DNA of 64,000 nt from Pontivivens marinum (lineage in GTDB: Bacteria > Pseudomonadota > Alphaproteobacteria > Rhodobacterales > Rhodobacteraceae): contig NZ_OCTN01000001.1 in NCBI RefSeq assembly GCF_900231835.1, positions 1,107,747 through 1,171,746 on the forward strand, in the 5' to 3' direction. The notes below the pieces were generated by a model, which saw only the letters and a program-made list of their open reading frames with translations, searched no databases and was not told where the DNA came from. This document shows positions 59,868 through 64,000 of this stretch, in pieces. The position numbers and the translations under genes are program-made. Position 1 is the stretch's first letter; each line of letters starts with the position of its first letter.

Positions 59868-60389
59868 CTAGCTGTTGTTTTGTAGCAATGCGCCCAACCG
59901 CTTTGCACTGGTTACAGCGGCATCGCGATACAGGGGCCAGCTTTGCGTCAGGCCCTCAAGGATCAGCAGGATATCCACCTGCGTGCCGTGCAGGCCGGTG
60001 GCGTTGACGGCGCGATCTGCCACCTGTGATTTATGCTGTTCTAGCAAGGTGCGCAGGTCGGCATCGTCCGGCGCGGCGGCGACCGCGGCGTGGAACAGGC
60101 AGCCATGGGATGCCTCGTGCTGCATCCAGGTGCCCACCCGATCCATTATCGCGTTCAGCGCCGCGGCGTGATCCGTCGGTAAATCCGTGAAGATATGGTC
60201 CAGATAGCGCAGGTGCCGATGGTTCAGTGCGACATGCACCATCTGATCGCGCGACGGCGTGTATTTATACAGCGTGCGCAGGCTGACCCCTGCGGCATTG
60301 CGCAAATCCTCAACACTGGGTTCGGCAAAGCCACGGGCGGCAAAGGCCTTTTCCAGACCGGCGGCGATTTTTGTCATGGTTTCGTTCAT
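59868..60389 (-). CDS. TetR/AcrR-family transcriptional regulator
   Basis: A 173-residue TetR-type repressor. The N-terminal helix-turn-helix is FAEPSVEDLRNAAGVSLRTLYKYTPSRDQMVHVAL, and the rest is the ligand domain. It is divergent from a medium-chain dehydrogenase gene across 72 bases that contain two matching palindromes, so it probably represses itself and that gene. Confidence 0.87.
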   Translation of the reverse strand: MNETMTKIAAGLEKAFAARGFAEPSVEDLRNAAGVSLRTLYKYTPSRDQMVHVALNHRHLRYLDHIFTDLPTDHAAALNAIMDRVGTWMQHEASHGCLFHAAVAAAPDDADLRTLLEQHKSQVADRAVNATGLHGTQVDILLILEGLTQSWPLYRDAAVTSAKRLGALLQNNS

Positions 60390-60399
60390 AGTTGACGAT

Positions 60400-60443
60400 G
60401 TAGAGTGATCCCTCTACCTACGCAAGTAGAGTGAATGTTCTAC
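60400..60443. promoter_or_regulatory. Paired palindromes, probable TetR operators
   Basis: GTAGAG-TGATCC-CTCTAC (60400-60417) and GTAGAG-TGAATG-TTCTAC (60426-60443) are two 18-bp palindromes 26 bases apart between the divergent TetR and dehydrogenase genes. The first is perfect, the second has one arm mismatch. This is the normal form for a TetR-type operator pair. Confidence 0.8.
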
Positions 60444-60461
60444 CTGTAGATGGAGACCGAT

Positions 60462-61535
60462 ATGACACTTCCCACAGTGATGAAGGGCGTTGTGCTGACC
60501 GGGCATGGCGGATTGGACAAGCTGGAATGGCGCGAGGATTTGCCCGTTCCCACCCCGATCGCGGGGGAGGTTCTGATCCGTGTTGGTGCGGCGGCTCTGA
60601 ACAATACCGATGTGAACACACGCACTGGCTGGTATTCCAAGAGCGTGCGCGGGGATACGGCCTCAGGCTCCGTCGGGGGGTATGACGGGGCTAGTGATGA
60701 CGATGGCGGCTGGGATGGCGCGTTGAGCTTCCCCCGTATTCAGGGCGCAGATTGCTGCGGCGTGATTGTCGCGGTGGGTGAGGGTGTGGATGCGGCGCGG
60801 ATCGGGCAGCGTATCCTTGTTCGCAGTATGCACCGGCCAGCCGATGCAACGGACGCGATGGCGCTGGCGACCTTTGGGTCCGAGCGGGATGGTGGCTTTG
60901 CGGAGTATACAACGGCGCAATCAAAGGACGCAGTGGCCGTTACCTCACCCATGAGCGATGTTGAGCTGGCCGCGTTCCCCTGTGCCTTCTCCACCGCGGA
61001 GGGGATGATTCAGCGTGCCAATCTGGGCGCGGAGCGGGTGTTGATCACTGGCGCATCCGGCGGTGTTGGCTCTGCCGCGATCCAGTTGGCAAAGCGGCGT
61101 GGCGCCCATGTGACCGCCCTGACCAGCGCCAGTAAGGCGCAGGATTTGCTGGCACTTGGCGCGGATGAGACTCTGGATCGTGATGCGGAACTGCCCGCAG
61201 GTGCCTTTGACGTGGTGCTGGATCTGGTGGGCGGGCCGCAATGGGCTGCTGTGACAGACAGCCTGCGCAATGGCGGGCGCTATGTGACCTCGGGCGCGAT
61301 TGCGGGGCCGATTGTGGAGCTGGACCTGCGCACGCTGTATCTGCGCGATCTGACCCTGATCGGTAGTACGCACCAGCCTGACAACGTGTTTACCGACCTG
61401 ATCCGGTATATCGAGGCGGGGGAGCTGCGCAGCGTTCTGGCAGCCACCTATCCATTGCGCGATTTGCGGGTCGCACAGCAGGCATTCCTGCAAAAAACCT
61501 ATGTGGGTAAGATTGGAATTACGGTCGCGGACTAA
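60462..61535 (+). CDS. Medium-chain dehydrogenase/quinone-oxidoreductase-like protein
   Basis: A 357-residue MDR-superfamily NADPH-dependent oxidoreductase. The N-terminal catalytic part has GEVLIRVGAAALNNTDVNTRTG and the Rossmann motif ITGASGGVGSAAIQLAKRRGAHVTAL. No catalytic-zinc ligands typical of alcohol dehydrogenase are seen. The start at 60462 has GGAGA 7 bases before it. Repression by the neighbouring TetR protein is likely, for example on exposure to an electrophile. Confidence 0.87.
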   Translation: MTLPTVMKGVVLTGHGGLDKLEWREDLPVPTPIAGEVLIRVGAAALNNTDVNTRTGWYSKSVRGDTASGSVGGYDGASDDDGGWDGALSFPRIQGADCCGVIVAVGEGVDAARIGQRILVRSMHRPADATDAMALATFGSERDGGFAEYTTAQSKDAVAVTSPMSDVELAAFPCAFSTAEGMIQRANLGAERVLITGASGGVGSAAIQLAKRRGAHVTALTSASKAQDLLALGADETLDRDAELPAGAFDVVLDLVGGPQWAAVTDSLRNGGRYVTSGAIAGPIVELDLRTLYLRDLTLIGSTHQPDNVFTDLIRYIEAGELRSVLAATYPLRDLRVAQQAFLQKTYVGKIGITVAD

Positions 61536-62457
61536 CATCCGCCACGGCAGGAGCCACGGCCCATTCGGGGTTCCTGCCGATTTTCTCCAGCAAGAAATCC
61601 ATGAAGATGCGCACCTTGGCTGTCAGCACATTGGACCGAGGATAAACCAGCCACAGCACGGCGCGGTCGTTCAGCCGGTATTGCGGCAGGACCCGCACCA
61701 ACTGCCCGCTGCGCAACTCATCATGCACGATCCATAGTGAATTGATCGACAGGCCGGCACCGGCCACGGTGGCGACCCGCTGCGATACGCCATCATCCAT
61801 CACCAGACGGCATGACATGTGTTGTGGTTGCAGCATGAAGGTTTCGCCGGTCTCATTGATCATCTGGCGCGGAGCCAGATCGCGAAAGGCGATGAAGCGG
61901 TGGTGCTGCAAATCCCCGGGCGTGGCCGGGGTGCCGTTTTGGCGCAGATAGTTGGGGGAGGCACACAGAATGCGCATGTCATCCGCAACCTTGCGCCCCT
62001 TTAACGAGCTATCGGTCAGGGGCGCACTGCGCAGGGCCAGATCGAAGCTGCCTTCGATCAGGTCAAAACGGGTATCGGATAGCCGCAGGTCCAGCGTCAG
62101 CTCAGGATAGCGGGCAGTAAATTCCGGCAGCAGCGGCATGATGTGACGCTGGGCAAAGCTGGACGGCGCGGCAAACCGCAATGTGCCGGTGGCAACCGCC
62201 CCGCCACTGCCCAGAACGGCCAGCGCGGTTTCCTGTTGGGCCAAAATCTGACGCGCATAGGGCAGGAACTCGGCACCCTCCAGCGACAGGGAGACCTTGC
62301 GGGTGGTGCGATGCATCAACTGGGCGCCAACGGTTTTTTCCAGCTTGGCCAAGCGCGCACTGGCCACGGCGGGGGCGAGGTTTAACTGCCGCCCTGCTGC
62401 GCTGATATTCAACAGCTCTGCGGCCAATACGAACAGGCGCAGGGTATCCATATCCAT
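61519..62457 (-). CDS. LysR-family transcriptional regulator
   Basis: A 312-residue LysR-type regulator. The helix-turn-helix start is MDMDTLRLFVLAAELLNISAAGRQLNLAPAVASARLAKLEKTVGAQLMHRTTRKVSLS and the rest is a periplasmic-binding-protein-like effector domain. Its end overlaps the first dehydrogenase gene by 17 bases. It is divergent from the second dehydrogenase gene, which it probably controls. Confidence 0.92.
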   Translation of the reverse strand: MDMDTLRLFVLAAELLNISAAGRQLNLAPAVASARLAKLEKTVGAQLMHRTTRKVSLSLEGAEFLPYARQILAQQETALAVLGSGGAVATGTLRFAAPSSFAQRHIMPLLPEFTARYPELTLDLRLSDTRFDLIEGSFDLALRSAPLTDSSLKGRKVADDMRILCASPNYLRQNGTPATPGDLQHHRFIAFRDLAPRQMINETGETFMLQPQHMSCRLVMDDGVSQRVATVAGAGLSINSLWIVHDELRSGQLVRVLPQYRLNDRAVLWLVYPRSNVLTAKVRIFMDFLLEKIGRNPEWAVAPAVADVSPRP

Positions 62458-62458
62458 A

Positions 62459-62518
62459 TTATATCCTATACCCGAATTCTGAACTCCATTTCAGGCCGTT
62501 TTTATATCCCATATCCGG
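62459..62518. promoter_or_regulatory. Direct repeats in the LysR/dehydrogenase gap
   Basis: TTATATCCTATACCCG (62459-62474) and TTATATCCCATATCCG (62502-62517) share 13 of 16 bases and lie 43 bases apart, about four helical turns, between two divergent genes. They could be the activator and regulatory sites of the LysR protein. Confidence 0.5.
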
Positions 62519-62562
62519 TGTAATTCAAAGCGCAGACACTGAACTCGATGTGGAGACGAGAT

Positions 62563-63558
62563 ATGAAAGCCCTTGGATATACAGCCGCAGGTCCGGTTGA
62601 TGCACTGGTTGCCTTTGATGCGGAGCAGCCCGAAATCGGCGCGCGTGACCTGTTGGTTGCGGTGCGCGGCATCTCGGTCAATCCGGTGGATGTGAAGGTA
62701 CGTGAGCGCGCATCGCCAGAGCAGGGGCACAAGGTGCTGGGCTATGACGCTGCGGGTGTGGTGACCGCCATCGGCGCAGAGGTGACCGGATATGCCGTCG
62801 GGGACGAGGTGTTTTATGCCGGCGACGTTACTCGCCCCGGCACGAATAGCGAACTGCACGTTGTTGATGAGCGTATCGTGGGCCGCAAGCCGACATCGCT
62901 GGATTTTGACGAGGCGGCCGGCATGCCGCTAACCTCGATCACTGCATGGGAATTGCTGTTCGACAGCTTCCGCGTGGTTGAGGGCGGCGGCGCAGGTGAC
63001 GCGCTGCTGGTTATCGGTGGCGCGGGCGGTGTCGGCTCGATCCTGATCCAGTTGGCGAAAAAACTGACCGGCCTGACCGTGATCGCCACGGCATCTCGCG
63101 ATGAAACCCGCGACTGGGTCAAGAAGATGGGCGCCGACCATGTCATCGATCACCGGCAGCCTTTGGCCGCGCAGGTTGCTGCCTTGGGTCTGACGCCGCG
63201 CTATGTTGCCTCGCTGACGGCGACGGATCAGCATTACGCCGAGATTCTGGAGCTGATCGCACCCCGTGGCCACATCACCCTGATCGACGATCCGCAAAAT
63301 CTGGATATCGCGCCGGCAAAGCCGAAGGCGATTACGATCAGTTGGGAATTCATGTTTACCCGCTCGATGTTCGGCACGGCGGATATGGATGCCCAGCGTG
63401 ATTTGCTGAACCGTGTGTCGGGGATGATTGATGAGGGTACGCTAACCTCAACCGTGACGGAGCGTTTGGGTGCATTGACGGTGGAGAGCTTGCGCACAGC
63501 ACATACCCGTCAGGAAAGCGGCCGCGTGATTGGCAAGCAGGTCCTGAACGGACTGTAA
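62563..63558 (+). CDS. Zinc-type alcohol dehydrogenase-like / quinone oxidoreductase (MDR)
   Basis: A 331-residue MDR-superfamily NADPH oxidoreductase. The N-terminal part has [34 protein letters not shown], and the Rossmann motif is [31 protein letters not shown]. Zinc ligands are not clear. The start at 62563 has GGAGA before it. It is divergent from the LysR gene. Confidence 0.88.
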   Translation: MKALGYTAAGPVDALVAFDAEQPEIGARDLLVAVRGISVNPVDVKVRERASPEQGHKVLGYDAAGVVTAIGAEVTGYAVGDEVFYAGDVTRPGTNSELHVVDERIVGRKPTSLDFDEAAGMPLTSITAWELLFDSFRVVEGGGAGDALLVIGGAGGVGSILIQLAKKLTGLTVIATASRDETRDWVKKMGADHVIDHRQPLAAQVAALGLTPRYVASLTATDQHYAEILELIAPRGHITLIDDPQNLDIAPAKPKAITISWEFMFTRSMFGTADMDAQRDLLNRVSGMIDEGTLTSTVTERLGALTVESLRTAHTRQESGRVIGKQVLNGL

Positions 63559-63893
63559 ACATAGCTACCCGTCGGCACGCGGGACGGCGCGCCGACGAAT
63601 ACTCGGATTGAACATCATGCCCCACGGCTTTGGTCTGTGGGGTGGAGTTGGTTGAGGTGCCTAGCGAGGTTCTCAACGCGGCATACGGCTTCAAGTGATC
63701 ACGCAGCGCCATATTGGACGGGATTCTAGGCGGATCGGTGTGAGCCTGTGCGATTCCCCGTTTGATTCTGATTTTTGGTTGTGTCTGAGCGAGGCTGAAC
63801 GATCGTGTGTGGGGTTTTGTGCGATAATATGCGTGCGTTATCATGGTGTTGCGTTGGTTTTTGAGATTTTTGTGAATTTGGTGTCGAATTGGG
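63559..63893. other. Intergenic region downstream of the second MDR gene
   Basis: No gene is supported in this stretch. It holds a 7-bp stem CGTCGGC/GCCGACG (63570-63576 and 63591-63597), which may end the MDR transcript. A second stem CCCCAC/GTGGGG (63620-63625 and 63637-63642) follows. Further right the sequence becomes G/T-rich and leads into the promoter-like region. Confidence 0.5.
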
Positions 63894-63922
63894 TTGCGGG
63901 TGTTGGTGAGTTTGCCTAGAAC
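63894..63922 (+). promoter_or_regulatory. Candidate strong promoter at the right edge
   Basis: TTGCGG (63894-63899) and TAGAAC (63917-63922) are spaced by 17 bases, after an AT-rich tract at 63858-63890 that could be an UP element. The following 78 bases hold no gene start. The look of this promoter and leader recalls rRNA operons of Rhodobacterales, but the transcribed gene lies beyond the window. Confidence 0.45.
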
Positions 63923-64000
63923 CCCTTTCACCGGCGGCGGGAACGACAACGAACGCGGCGCCGGGTACTACTGGAGACAAGGAATGATCGGACGCTGAAG

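Noticed and set aside
63620..63670. tRNA-like folds near the right edge
   Set aside because: Stems exist, but there is no T-loop GTTCRA or anticodon arm, so a tRNA is not supported.
63695..63919. 74-codon open frame near the right edge
   Set aside because: It lies in a G/T-rich leader or promoter region and its composition is unlike coding DNA.

Overview
The window looks like chromosomal DNA of a marine-type alphaproteobacterium of the order Rhodobacterales (Roseobacter/Rhodobacter relatives). Supporting signs are the gene order grpE-hrcA / rph-rdgB-hemW / parB-parA-rsmG-mnmG-mnmE-rho-hemJ on one side and PPSR-maf-aroE-coaE-dnaQ / secB-fxsA / Tim44-like-mltA-smr on the other, the 48-residue aa3 oxidase subunit IV, COQ9, and GANTC-rich origin DNA. 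No insertion sequence, prophage, CRISPR array or tRNA was recognised.

Region 1 (1-21.4 kb) is the replication-origin neighbourhood. Genes left of about 12.5 kb mostly read leftward and genes to the right mostly rightward. The 0.49 kb gap between hemJ and the PPSR gene has a perfect DnaA box, several near boxes, an AT-rich stretch and seven GANTC sites, and is the candidate oriC. Two perfect 16-bp parS sites lie 3.5-5.5 kb away, inside rsmG and over the mnmG start codon, beside parAB.

Region 2 (21.4-28.1 kb) holds a SapC-family gene, a YihY/BrkB membrane protein, a metallo-beta-lactamase-fold enzyme, a CPA1-type antiporter, and a universal stress protein next to a sodium/alanine symporter.

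Region 3 (28.1-40.6 kb) is a carbohydrate catabolic locus. A leftward operon encodes a CUT1 ABC importer (binding protein, two permeases, ATPase), an argininosuccinate-lyase-like enzyme, a PfkB sugar kinase, a cupin and a GlmS/NagB-II-like SIS isomerase. It faces a rightward ROK regulator, a three-part PIG-L deacetylase and a DMT permease across a 0.12 kb gap with two copies of a 13-bp near-palindrome. The gene content suggests uptake, deacetylation, phosphorylation and deamination of an unknown amino-sugar conjugate.

Region 4 (40.7-46.1 kb) holds two DUF4178 proteins, a 53-residue membrane peptide, a two-helix DUF350 protein and a membrane-fused spermidine-synthase-like enzyme, with speD convergent and an AbrB-type permease next. 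This is a polyamine-linked membrane system of unknown purpose.

Region 5 (46.1-64 kb) is mixed housekeeping and accessory genes: arfB, a queuosine-precursor transporter under a preQ1-I riboswitch, an 18-codon ORF with a near-complete Shine-Dalgarno sequence, HAD and nitroreductase genes, an enol-lactonase-like hydrolase, a guanidinium exporter under a guanidine-II riboswitch, Sua5, an acyl-CoA dehydrogenase, rpsU, COQ9, rlmJ, rpsD, and two alcohol-dehydrogenase-like genes each paired with a regulator. The right end has a strong-looking promoter and leader that may belong to an rRNA operon just outside the window.
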